Assembly: GCF_017599305.1 (NCBI RefSeq)
Contig: NZ_JAGFWR010000017.1
Location: forward strand, 62,001-126,000
Origin: Micromonospora antibiotica
GTDB lineage: Bacteria; Actinomycetota; Actinomycetes; Mycobacteriales; Micromonosporaceae
DNA length: 64,000 nucleotides
Direction: 5' to 3'
The notes beneath the pieces are model-generated. The model saw only the letters and a list, made by a program, of their open reading frames with translations. It was not told the origin of the DNA and made no database searches. Positions within the stretch are counted from its first letter, which is position 1, and each line of letters starts with the position of its first letter. The position numbers and the translations under genes are program-made. This document shows positions 39,808 through 47,764 of the stretch, piece after piece.

Positions 39808-42800
39808 TCAGCGGGGGGTGTGAACGGACACCGGGCCGGTCCACGGGGAGTTGCCCACCACGGTGAACGAGCGGACCCGGTAGTGGTAGGTGACGCCCCG
39901 GGCCAGACCGGTGTTGGTGAAGCTCCGGCCGGTGACGGTGAAGCTGGCCACCTCCCGGGCGAACTGCGGATCCACCGCGCGCTGCACCACGAACCCCGCC
40001 CCCGGCCCCGTCGGCAGGCTCGCCGACCAGGTCAACGACACCGTCGCCGTGTCCGGCGCGGGGACGCCGACCGTCGCGGCGACCCTGGTCGGGGTCTCCG
40101 GCACCGCCGGGGTGGTCACCGCCGCCACCGTCGACCACGGTGACGCCGCACCGAGGTAGGTGGTCCGGACCCGGTAGTAGTAGGTGGTGTCCGGGGCGAC
40201 CGCCGGATCGAGGTGGCGGTCGGTCACCGGCACGGCGGTGGTGCCCGGACCGCTGGTGAAGGTCGGGTTGGTGGCCCGCTGCACGTCGAGGCCGGTGGCG
40301 AAGGAACGGTTCACCCACCGCAGCGCCACCCGCAGGGGCGCGGCCGGCGGCACCGTCGCGGCCAGTCCGCTCGGGGCGGGCAGGCGTACCGACGCGGGGC
40401 TGCTGTTCGACCAGGCCGAGCAGCCGGCGGCGTTCTCGGTCCGGATCCGGTAGTGGTACGTGACCCCCGGGGTGATGGTGGCGTCGGTGTAGCGGGTCGC
40501 CGTACCCGCCACGGTGATGGTGGTCAGCCTGGTGCCGAAGGTGGCGTCGGTGGCCCGTTGCAGCAGGTGGCTGGTGGCTGCCGGCCGGCTGCCGTTGCCC
40601 GTCCAGGCCAGCGCGATCGCCGGGAGCGCGGTCGCCGAACCGGGCAACGGCGTAGCGGTCAACCCGGTCGGTGCACGGGGCGAGACCCGCAGCACCAGGG
40701 GTCGGCTCATGCCCAGGTCCCGCAACCCCGCTGCGGCGCTGGACCAGCGGAACTCCCACCCCAGGTCCACCAGATGGTTGACCACCGTCGCCGGACGACC
40801 GTCGAACGGGCTGACACCGACGGCGTCGAGGCGTACCCCGGTCGGTCGGGTCGGGTCGAGTAGCCGCCGGCTGTCGGCGACCTTGAACGGCAGCGGCGGC
40901 ACCTCGGGCCGGAGGGCCACCACCAGGTCCTCGGCCGGGTTGATCCGGACGATCTGTTTCCAGCCCAGCTCACCGCCGTCCGGGGCGCGGACCGTGCCGT
41001 CGCCGCCGATGCGGTGGACCACCTGCACGTCGCAGCCGTCGAAGCGGACCGGATGGGTCTGCCGGCCGGTGCCGCTGATCCGCCACAGCTGGATGCCGTC
41101 GGCGGGTTCGTCCGCGCCGGCCGTCGGGTCGGCCGCGACGAGGATCTCGGTGGCCGGTTCGGTCGGGCCGAGCGGCAGGGTCACCGGGCCGAGCGGGCTG
41201 GCTTTCGGGTGGGGCACCCCGAGCCGGCCGGCGCGTCGGCCGTACTCCGATTCGAAGACCGTCCCGACGGTCTTCACCTGGACCGGCAGGGTGACCGCTG
41301 CGGCGGCGCCGGGTGGGGTGAAGGTGGCCGAGGTGGCGTGTGCGGGGGCGACGACCCCTGGGGTGGTGGTGGTGCCGAACGCCCGGTCGTACTCCCGTTG
41401 CGGCACGATCGGGGGGCGCTGGCTGGCCGCGTACGCGGCGGGCAGCCGGGCGGCGAGCCGGTCCAGGTCGTACCGGCGGGTCGGGGTGCCGGTCACCCGG
41501 AACTGGAGCACGGTACGGGTGTTCGGGCCGTACCCGGGCAGGGTGGTGGGGCCGCCGCCCTCGGCGCGGTGGTCCCCGGCGGCGGTGTGCCGGTCGTAGC
41601 GGGGGTCGGCGTCGGGTAGCGGGGCCGGGCAGTCGTTGTAGAGCAGCACCGTAGCCCCGGGCGGCAGGGTGGAGAAGTCGACGATCACGTCGGCCCGTTC
41701 GCCGGGGGCGAGCAGCAGCGCGGCCGAGTCCACGTTGAGCACCGTCGGGTCGCGGCGGTCGTAGCGGTAGCCGACCGGGCGGTTGGGCACCACCACCGGG
41801 GCGGGGAGCAGCCCGCATTCGTTGCCGATCTGGATCATCGGCGGGCCGGCGGCGGCCGGGTCGGGCACCCCGCCGTCGCGGCCGTCGGTGGGCCAGTCCG
41901 CCGGCCGGCCGGGGGTACGCACGGCGTCCACCATCGGCACCTCACCGGCGTCGGCGTCGGCGAGGCTCCCGTCGGCCCGCCACATCGGCCCGTCGGAACG
42001 GGCCCGGTAGAGCTGGAGGTTGAGGGCCCGGTCGGCGCAGCCGTTGACGATCCGGAACCGGTACGCCGTCGGCCGTACCCGCAGGTAGGGGTAGGCGACG
42101 CCGTTGACCAGCATGGTGTCCCCGTAGGCCGCGGGCACGGCGCTGGGGTGCGGCACCCCGGGGGCCTGCGGGGGTTCCTGCGGGGCGGCCACCGGATCGT
42201 GGTGCGGGTTGTCCACCGGGCCGACCCGGGGCGCGTCCCGGTCGTCGGCGCCGGGCAGCCACGGGCCGTAGTCCCAGCGCCCGGTGGGGTTGCGCCCGCA
42301 GTCCCGGTACGGGTCCTGCCAGGGCTGGTAGACGTGCGGGTGCCACAGGTTGCCCCGGGCACCCCAGCGGTCCCGGTCCCAGGTGGGGTCCTCGGCGGCG
42401 AGCTGGGCGTCGTCGGGGACGAAGGTGCGGTCCTGGATCACCAGGGGGAGCTGCTCGGCGGGGAGCACCCCGTCGGCGACCAGCCCGTCCTCGACCGGGT
42501 CGGTGAGCAGATAGAGGGCGAACTGGCCGGACAGGACGGTCAACCGGGACAACCCGAGGGTGTTGTCCTGCAGGCACATCAGCCGGCCGCTCTGCGCGTT
42601 CGGGTAGTAGAGCGTGGTGGCCCCCGCCCCGGGGGGCGGCATGTCCGGCACGTGGGTCAGGCCCGGCCCGGTCGGGTACGGGGTGATCTCCCCGGCCGGG
42701 GTCACCCACTGCCACGGGTTGCCGGCGCTGATCCAGCCGGTGTGCGCGCCGGACAACTGCAACACGGCCCGGTTCTGCGGGTAGGGCGCCGGCCCCTCCA

Positions 42801-43404
42801 GCGGCCCCGCCCCGGCGCCCGGGAGGCTGGTGTCCACCGGCAGGAACAGGTCCCCGGCCGGGCCGGTGGGGAGTTGGTTGATGAACTTGATCCGTACCGG
42901 GCGGTCCCGCCGCGCCATGATCAACGGCCCGAGGTGGTAGGGCCGCTCCGGCGGGGCGACGGTGTTGTGCCCGTCCGGGTCGGTGCCCAGGTTGAGTTGC
43001 CGGTAGCCGCGCAGCCGGGTGGTGGGCAGGTCCCGGTGCAACCGTTGGGTGTACTCGGACAGCCCGATCTCGTAGTAGTCGCAGCCCGGCCAGCTGACCG
43101 TGTCCGGGGTGGCGACGGGCAGGTGACCACCCAGCTCGGTGCGTCCGGCGGGGCCGGGCTGGGGGAGTGCGTCGACGAACTTGCGCAGCCCGGTGCCGGT
43201 GACCGCCCGGCCCTGCGGGTCGGGTACCGGCAGCGGGCTGCCGGCGAAGTTCGGCACCGGCCCGAAGTAGTGCGGCACGGCGGCCGGGTCGAGGCTCGCC
43301 GGGGTGGGACCGGCTGCGCCGGTGCGGGCCGCCGGCACGGTGGGCCGTTCGGTGTGGACGACCCGGGTCGTCCAGTGTGGTCGCAGTCTGCGGAACAGGG
43401 CCAT
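39808..43404 (-). CDS. Multicopper-oxidase-fold protein lacking copper ligands, with three fibronectin type III domains
   Basis: 1198 residues. Residues ~1-905 align by motif with the long actinobacterial multicopper oxidases, but every copper-binding motif is changed: the expected HLHGGH is QLSGAH (about residue 215), YHDHALG is LQDNTLG (about 275), HPxHFH is HPVRFD (about 788), and WHCHxxxHExxDM is RWSSAAAGLRDLGM (about 890). The scaffold between the motifs (GWKQIVRINPAED, VVNHLVDLGWEF, MSRPLVLRV) is well kept, so this is a conserved fold without its metal centre. Three fibronectin type III domains follow (about 910-1198). There is no signal peptide. ATG 43404 has GGGGAGAG upstream. It converges on pspM. 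Confidence 0.88.
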   Translation of the reverse strand: MALFRRLRPHWTTRVVHTERPTVPAARTGAAGPTPASLDPAAVPHYFGPVPNFAGSPLPVPDPQGRAVTGTGLRKFVDALPQPGPAGRTELGGHLPVATPDTVSWPGCDYYEIGLSEYTQRLHRDLPTTRLRGYRQLNLGTDPDGHNTVAPPERPYHLGPLIMARRDRPVRIKFINQLPTGPAGDLFLPVDTSLPGAGAGPLEGPAPYPQNRAVLQLSGAHTGWISAGNPWQWVTPAGEITPYPTGPGLTHVPDMPPPGAGATTLYYPNAQSGRLMCLQDNTLGLSRLTVLSGQFALYLLTDPVEDGLVADGVLPAEQLPLVIQDRTFVPDDAQLAAEDPTWDRDRWGARGNLWHPHVYQPWQDPYRDCGRNPTGRWDYGPWLPGADDRDAPRVGPVDNPHHDPVAAPQEPPQAPGVPHPSAVPAAYGDTMLVNGVAYPYLRVRPTAYRFRIVNGCADRALNLQLYRARSDGPMWRADGSLADADAGEVPMVDAVRTPGRPADWPTDGRDGGVPDPAAAGPPMIQIGNECGLLPAPVVVPNRPVGYRYDRRDPTVLNVDSAALLLAPGERADVIVDFSTLPPGATVLLYNDCPAPLPDADPRYDRHTAAGDHRAEGGGPTTLPGYGPNTRTVLQFRVTGTPTRRYDLDRLAARLPAAYAASQRPPIVPQREYDRAFGTTTTPGVVAPAHATSATFTPPGAAAAVTLPVQVKTVGTVFESEYGRRAGRLGVPHPKASPLGPVTLPLGPTEPATEILVAADPTAGADEPADGIQLWRISGTGRQTHPVRFDGCDVQVVHRIGGDGTVRAPDGGELGWKQIVRINPAEDLVVALRPEVPPLPFKVADSRRLLDPTRPTGVRLDAVGVSPFDGRPATVVNHLVDLGWEFRWSSAAAGLRDLGMSRPLVLRVSPRAPTGLTATPLPGSATALPAIALAWTGNGSRPAATSHLLQRATDATFGTRLTTITVAGTATRYTDATITPGVTYHYRIRTENAAGCSAWSNSSPASVRLPAPSGLAATVPPAAPLRVALRWVNRSFATGLDVQRATNPTFTSGPGTTAVPVTDRHLDPAVAPDTTYYYRVRTTYLGAASPWSTVAAVTTPAVPETPTRVAATVGVPAPDTATVSLTWSASLPTGPGAGFVVQRAVDPQFAREVASFTVTGRSFTNTGLARGVTYHYRVRSFTVVGNSPWTGPVSVHTPR

Positions 43405-43593
43405 GGCTCTCCCCGGGCACGGGGACCCGCCGCCCCACACCCCGGCGTGGTGGGCGGTCGCATCCGATGGTCACGAACGGTGAGCACTCCACCGCAGCAT
43501 GCGACGTCGGCGGCCGGATAGGAATTACCCATTCGTCCGTGTCTGCGGGTCGTCCCGCCAGACGGGAGGTGACCCGGCGTCGGTCGCGCCCGC

Positions 43594-44415
43594 TCAGCCG
43601 GCCGCCGGGGTCGGGGCGGGTGGCGGCTGGCAGGTCGGGCACCAGTAGGTGACCCGTTCGCCCAGCTCCTCCTTGGCGATGGCGGTGCCGCAGCGGCGGC
43701 ACGGCTGGGCCCGTCGGCCGTACACGTAGCTGGTCTGCCCCCGGCGCAGCGAGCCGGTGGTGCTCTGGGTCCACCGGCCCCGGTTGGCGGCGAGCAACCG
43801 CTGGGCCAGGGTCACCGTGCCGGCCAGGTCGGGCACCGCGCCGACCGGCGTCCAGGGGGAGAGGCCGCGCAGGAACAGCAGCTCACACTTGTAGAGGTTG
43901 CCCACCCCGGCCAGGTTGCGCTGGTCCAGCAGCGCCTCCCCGATGGTCACCTCCGGCGCGGCGGCGAGCCGACGGGCCGCCTCGGCCGGGTCCCAGTCGT
44001 CGCCGAGCAGGTCGGGGCCGAGGTGCCCGAGCAGGCGCTCCTCGTCGGCGGTGGGCAGCAGGGCCAGCTCGTGCAGGTGGTAACCGACCGCCACCGCCTC
44101 CGGGCTGCGCAGCACCACCCGGATCAGGTGGGCCGGCCGGCCCGTCCACCGTTCCCCCGGGGCGTACGCCCGCCAGGCGCCGTCCATCCGCAGGTGGGAG
44201 TGGAGCGTCCAGGCGGTGGTCGGGGCTGCCTGCGGGGGTGCGGTCAGCCGGAGCAGCAGGTGTTTGCCCCGGCTGGCCGACTCGCGCACCGTCCAGCCGG
44301 ACAGGTCGGTGGTGGCGAGCGTCGGCACCCGGAAGTCGCTGCCGGTGAGCCGGGTGCCGGCGAGCGCCCGGTGCAGGACGCGGGCGGTGTTCCAGACGGT
44401 GTCTCCTTCGGGCAC
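43594..44415 (-). CDS. Fpg/Nei family DNA glycosylase (endonuclease VIII-like)
   Basis: 273 residues. After removal of the initiator, the catalytic proline and glutamate are P-E in PEGDTVW, typical of the Nei branch (Nei2 of actinobacteria), which excises oxidised pyrimidines by base removal plus beta/delta elimination. The H2TH region (TIGEALLDQRNLAGVGNLYKCE) and a C-terminal zinc finger (CRRCG...WCPTC) are intact. The GTG at 44415 is forced by the need for Pro at position 2, and longer upstream frames are rejected. It is divergent from the secreted SH3 protein gene across an AT-rich promoter region. Confidence 0.93.
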   Translation of the reverse strand: MPEGDTVWNTARVLHRALAGTRLTGSDFRVPTLATTDLSGWTVRESASRGKHLLLRLTAPPQAAPTTAWTLHSHLRMDGAWRAYAPGERWTGRPAHLIRVVLRSPEAVAVGYHLHELALLPTADEERLLGHLGPDLLGDDWDPAEAARRLAAAPEVTIGEALLDQRNLAGVGNLYKCELLFLRGLSPWTPVGAVPDLAGTVTLAQRLLAANRGRWTQSTTGSLRRGQTSYVYGRRAQPCRRCGTAIAKEELGERVTYWCPTCQPPPAPTPAAG

Positions 44416-44524
44416 CCCAGCATTCTCCCTCGTCCGAGCAGAATTCGCATGTATCGCTATTTGTAGCGCGCTTCCTGTCGATCTACGAAAAAATGCACTA
44501 TTAGAGAGTTCTGAGGAGAATATT
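44416..44524. promoter_or_regulatory. AT-rich divergent control region with small dyad
   Basis: In this ~73% GC window, 44441-44524 is close to 40% GC. It contains CGCTA-TTTG-TAGCG (44455-44468), an A-run at 44487-44493, and the purine-rich GAGGAGAA of the downstream gene. It separates the nei-like gene from the secreted protein gene and probably holds both promoters. Confidence 0.55.
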
Positions 44525-45883
44525 ATGGCTTTCGGCCCTCGTGGTGCCTCATCGTCCCTGTTGGTCGGTCTGCTGACCGTGACCCTGGTCGGCGCGCTCG
44601 CCCCGGCCACCGCGTACGCCGCACCCCACGCCCCCGGCCGCTCCACGCCCGACCGGTCGGGTCCCACAGTGCAGCGCTCCGCCCCCGATCGGTCGGGCCT
44701 GGACCGGTCCGCCCCCGATCCGTCGCGGTCCGGGCGGCAGAGCGGCACGACGACCACCGGTGAACACTGGTCCGTCGACCTCACCGTCGTCGGCGGCGAC
44801 GACGTGAACGTCCGGTTCGGTGCCGGCCGGCTACGCCTGGCCGACCCCCGCCCGACCCGACACAACCGGCCCGCCGCCCTCGGTGCGCCGATCGCCGAGG
44901 GAGTGCTGCTCGCCCCCGCGTACACCCTCGCCGGCCCGGCCAACCGGGTCCACGCCGCGCTCACCGCCGAGGCCCCCACCGGCACCGCCGTCGGTGTCCA
45001 GGTGCGTGGCTGGCTGCCCACCGGCTGGACCGAGTGGCGGGAGGCCGGCACCGCCCCCGCCACCTTCGACCGGCCGGTCAGCCGGGTCCAGGCCCGGGTG
45101 CTGCTCACCACCCGCGACGCGAAGGCCGCCGCCACGGTACGCGCGGTCCAGCTCACCGCCGACACCGCCGCCGTCCAGAAACCCGCCCCCACCGCCGTAC
45201 GCAGTTACCGGGTCTTCGCCACCCGGGAGGGCGAGGTCGGCGGGGTGACCGCCAACGGTCGCACCATCCAACCCCGGGACCACTTCGTCGCCCTGCCGTC
45301 CCGGCGCGGGCTCTCCCCGCTCGACACCGGCGACTACACCGTGCGGGTCTGCACCACCAGCGGCAGCCGCTGCGAGTACGCGCCGGTGTGGGACGTCGGC
45401 CCGTGGAACACCCGCGACGACTACTGGAACCCCGCCGCCGTCCGGGAGAACTGGAAGGACCTGCCGCAGGGCCGCCCCGAGGCGCAGGCCGCCTACCAGT
45501 ACGGCTACAACGGCGGCAAGGACCAGTTCGGCCGTACCGTGCTCAACCCGGCCGGCATCGACCTCGCCGACGGCACCTTCTGGGACGGCCTGCTGCTCAC
45601 CGACAACGCCTGGGTGGACGTCACCTACCTGTGGACCGGCTCCGGCCCGCGCGGCGTGATCGGCTCCGGGCCGCTGAACGTCCGTACCGGCCCCGGCACC
45701 TCGTACCCGACCCGGGGGCTGGCCGCCACGCACGCCAACGTGCCGATCCAGTGCTACGTCAAGGGGCAGACGGTCGCCGGGACGTACCGGACCACCAACC
45801 GGTGGAACCGGCTGGCCGGCGGCCAGTACGTCAGCCACGCCTACGTGTCCACCGTGTACGGCGGCACCGTGTCACCCTGCTGA
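44525..45883 (+). CDS. Secreted protein with C-terminal SH3-like (SH3b) domain
   Basis: 452 residues. A signal peptide (SSSLLVGLLTVTLVGALAPATAYA) is followed by a Ser/Arg/Pro/Asp-rich segment of DRSG-type repeats (about residues 40-75), a beta-rich domain, and a middle region with TANGRTIQPRDHFVALPS and VWDVGPWNTRDDYWNP, a block often seen in actinobacterial exported proteins and possibly a double-psi beta-barrel. The last 65 residues form an SH3-like domain (GPLNVRTGPGTSYPTRG), usually a cell-wall-binding module. It is probably a cell-wall-associated or extracellular protein, with no catalytic residue assigned. GAGGAGAA before ATG 44525 is a clear ribosome-binding site. Confidence 0.78.
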   Translation: MAFGPRGASSSLLVGLLTVTLVGALAPATAYAAPHAPGRSTPDRSGPTVQRSAPDRSGLDRSAPDPSRSGRQSGTTTTGEHWSVDLTVVGGDDVNVRFGAGRLRLADPRPTRHNRPAALGAPIAEGVLLAPAYTLAGPANRVHAALTAEAPTGTAVGVQVRGWLPTGWTEWREAGTAPATFDRPVSRVQARVLLTTRDAKAAATVRAVQLTADTAAVQKPAPTAVRSYRVFATREGEVGGVTANGRTIQPRDHFVALPSRRGLSPLDTGDYTVRVCTTSGSRCEYAPVWDVGPWNTRDDYWNPAAVRENWKDLPQGRPEAQAAYQYGYNGGKDQFGRTVLNPAGIDLADGTFWDGLLLTDNAWVDVTYLWTGSGPRGVIGSGPLNVRTGPGTSYPTRGLAATHANVPIQCYVKGQTVAGTYRTTNRWNRLAGGQYVSHAYVSTVYGGTVSPC

Positions 45884-45940
45884 CCGGTGCACCGCTGACG
45901 GGACCCTCCCCGACCCGGCCGGGTCAGGGGGCGGGTCGGC

Positions 45941-46201
45941 TCAGGGCCGCTCGTCCGGGCGGGGCGGGCGGACCATGTCCTGGTAGCGGGGGTGACTCGC
46001 GCCGTACACCGCGAAGTTCAGCCGGGCGTGGGTGAGACTCAGCTCACCGTTCGCCCCGCCCCGCACCACGTCGGCATCGGCGTCACCCTGGCCGTCATCG
46101 GTCCAGAAACAGACCGGACAGGTGCCCCCACCCGTCCGGGACGCACAACAGGGACAGCCCACCGGAACCCACACTTCACCCACCGCAGCAGCATTCCACA
46201 C
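45941..46201 (-). CDS. Cysteine-rich CPCC-domain protein
   Basis: 86 residues. The motif CPCC-x8-C-x2-CFWTDDGQ is the signature of the small CPCC family, a presumed zinc-binding knuckle of unknown function often encoded near mobile or toxin-related genes. The rest contains NGELSLTHARLNFAVYGASHP, also family-typical. The start is uncertain: GTG 46201 is taken, with in-frame GTGs at 46183 and 46174 as alternatives, and no strong ribosome-binding site is seen. It sits 24 bases after the SAM hydrolase gene on the same strand, so the two may be co-transcribed. Confidence 0.75.
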   Translation of the reverse strand: MWNAAAVGEVWVPVGCPCCASRTGGGTCPVCFWTDDGQGDADADVVRGGANGELSLTHARLNFAVYGASHPRYQDMVRPPRPDERP

Positions 46202-46225
46202 CGGACGTCGGCCAGGGAGCGCAGC

Positions 46226-47020
46226 TCACCCCCTGATACGCCCCCGCACCGTGACCGTGGCCCCCGGGGCCACCCCGAGCAGGTCCACCGCCCGACCCCC
46301 GTTGCGGGCCACCGCCACCAGGCCGGCGGAGTCGACGAGCACGACCAGCGAACCGGGTGCCACATCCCCGAACGTCCGCCCCCGGACCGCCGGTCGACCG
46401 TCGACCTGCACCGCCGCGGGCAACGACGCCAGCAGGTCCGCCCCGGCGGCGAGCTGCACGTTGCCGAAGTGGTCCACGCTGAGCACCTCGGCGGTGAACC
46501 CGTCGGCCTCCCGGCGCAGCACCGGCGGGGGCAGGATCACCAGGGACGCCGGGTCGACCTGCGGCCCGGCGTCGGCCGGCGGGTCACCGAGAGCCAACCG
46601 GGCCGCCACCGGGGCGAAGACGTCCCGGCCGTGGAAGGTGTCCGACACCTCCGCCGCCAGCCACCCCGGCGCGGTCAACTGCACCGCCGAGGTGATCCCA
46701 CCCAACGCCTGCGCCGCCGCCGGCAGCACCCCGTTGTCCGGCCCGACCAGCAACCCGCCCGGTGTGACCAGGGTCACCGCCCGCCGGGACGTCCCGACCC
46801 CCGGGTCCACCACCGCCACGTGCACCCCGTACGGCAGGTGCGGCACGGCCTGGGCGAGCACCGCGGCACCCCGCCGGACGTCCCCCGGCGGCACCAGGTG
46901 GGTCACGTCGATCACCCGGGCGGTCGGGGCGATCCGGCCGATCACCCCGTGGCAGACGGCCACGAACCCGTCGGTGAGCCCGTAGTCGGTGGTCAGCGAG
47001 ATCCAGGGGGACGGGGCCAT
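46226..47020 (-). CDS. S-adenosyl-L-methionine hydrolase (DUF62/hydroxide adenosyltransferase family)
   Basis: 264 residues. Members split SAM into adenosine and methionine with hydroxide. Relatives are fluorinase and chlorinase. Motifs present are LTTDYGLTDGFV, VVDPGVGTSRR, GPDNGVLP and DTFHGRDVFAPVAA. The Asp-Arg-His type residues that mark the hydroxide-using branch are visible (DPGVG...R and FHGRD), and no halogen-site insertion is seen, so plain hydrolysis is the likely reaction. The ATG at 47020 has no Shine-Dalgarno. A TAGCCT hexamer seven bases upstream (47028-47033, minus strand) suggests a leaderless mRNA. Confidence 0.9.
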   Translation of the reverse strand: MAPSPWISLTTDYGLTDGFVAVCHGVIGRIAPTARVIDVTHLVPPGDVRRGAAVLAQAVPHLPYGVHVAVVDPGVGTSRRAVTLVTPGGLLVGPDNGVLPAAAQALGGITSAVQLTAPGWLAAEVSDTFHGRDVFAPVAARLALGDPPADAGPQVDPASLVILPPPVLRREADGFTAEVLSVDHFGNVQLAAGADLLASLPAAVQVDGRPAVRGRTFGDVAPGSLVVLVDSAGLVAVARNGGRAVDLLGVAPGATVTVRGRIRG

Positions 47021-47027
47021 GCCCGGC

Positions 47028-47033
47028 AGGCTA
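47028..47033 (-). promoter_or_regulatory. Probable -10 (TAGCCT) of the SAM hydrolase gene
   Basis: On the minus strand TAGCCT ends seven bases before the ATG with no ribosome-binding site, matching the other leaderless candidates of this window. Confidence 0.45.
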
Positions 47034-47121
47034 GTGCGGCGGGCCGACTATCACTGACCGGACACCCCGATCGGCCGACCGGCCGGTGCCGTCCCCGCAG
47101 CGGGTTCGGCAGACTGCCGGG

Positions 47122-47667
47122 GTGACGAAACGCCTTCGCATCCTGTCCACGACCGCCACCGTCCTCGTCGCCCTGGCCCTGGCCGGCTGCGGCGACGACC
47201 CCGCCGACGAGCGGGACGGCGGGGCGTGGGCCGACGGCCGGTCGAAAGCCCCGGCCACCACCGAGGCCGCCCCGGCGGACGGACCGCCGAAGACCGCGAA
47301 GCCGGGCACCACCCCCCGGGAGAGCCCCTCCACCCCGCCGTTCGTGCTGCCGACGAAGAAGACCAGCGCCCCTGCCGCCCGCAAGGTGGTCGACGCGTTC
47401 ACGGCCGCCGGCCTGAAGGCGCCCGACCCGCGCGACCGGTCCAAGGACTGCGGACCCAACGGTGCGGGGGTCGGCTGCGCCCAACTGCTCGTCACCGACG
47501 CCGTTTCCGTCTACGTCTTCCCCGACGAGGCGAGCGCCACCAACCAGACCGACGTGTGGGGGACCAAGGCGTACCGGTCGGGTGCGGTGGTGCTCAACTA
47601 CCTGGGCACCCGGACCAGCGCCGCCGAGCAGAAGCGCTACAACGACGTACTGGCCAAACTCGGCTGA
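47122..47667 (+). CDS. Lipoprotein of unknown function
   Basis: 181 residues. A lipoprotein signal (VTKRLRILSTTATVLVALALAGC) ends in the lipobox LAGC, so the mature protein starts at a lipid-modified cysteine outside the membrane. A Thr/Pro/Lys-rich linker (about 25-90) leads to a small C-terminal domain with a cysteine pair (DCGPNGAGVGC), probably a disulfide, and YVFPDEASATNQTDVWG. I do not recognise the domain. GTG 47122 is chosen because it begins the signal peptide correctly. A longer frame starts at 47086. It is divergent from the SAM hydrolase gene. Confidence 0.75.
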   Translation: MTKRLRILSTTATVLVALALAGCGDDPADERDGGAWADGRSKAPATTEAAPADGPPKTAKPGTTPRESPSTPPFVLPTKKTSAPAARKVVDAFTAAGLKAPDPRDRSKDCGPNGAGVGCAQLLVTDAVSVYVFPDEASATNQTDVWGTKAYRSGAVVLNYLGTRTSAAEQKRYNDVLAKLG

Positions 47668-47764
47668 CTGCCGCAGCCCGGGCCGGTCGACGCCGGTGGG
47701 GTCACCCCGACCGGTGTCGCCCGGCCCGGACGACTGCGGCGCGGGCGCGGGGTGACCTGCCCGG

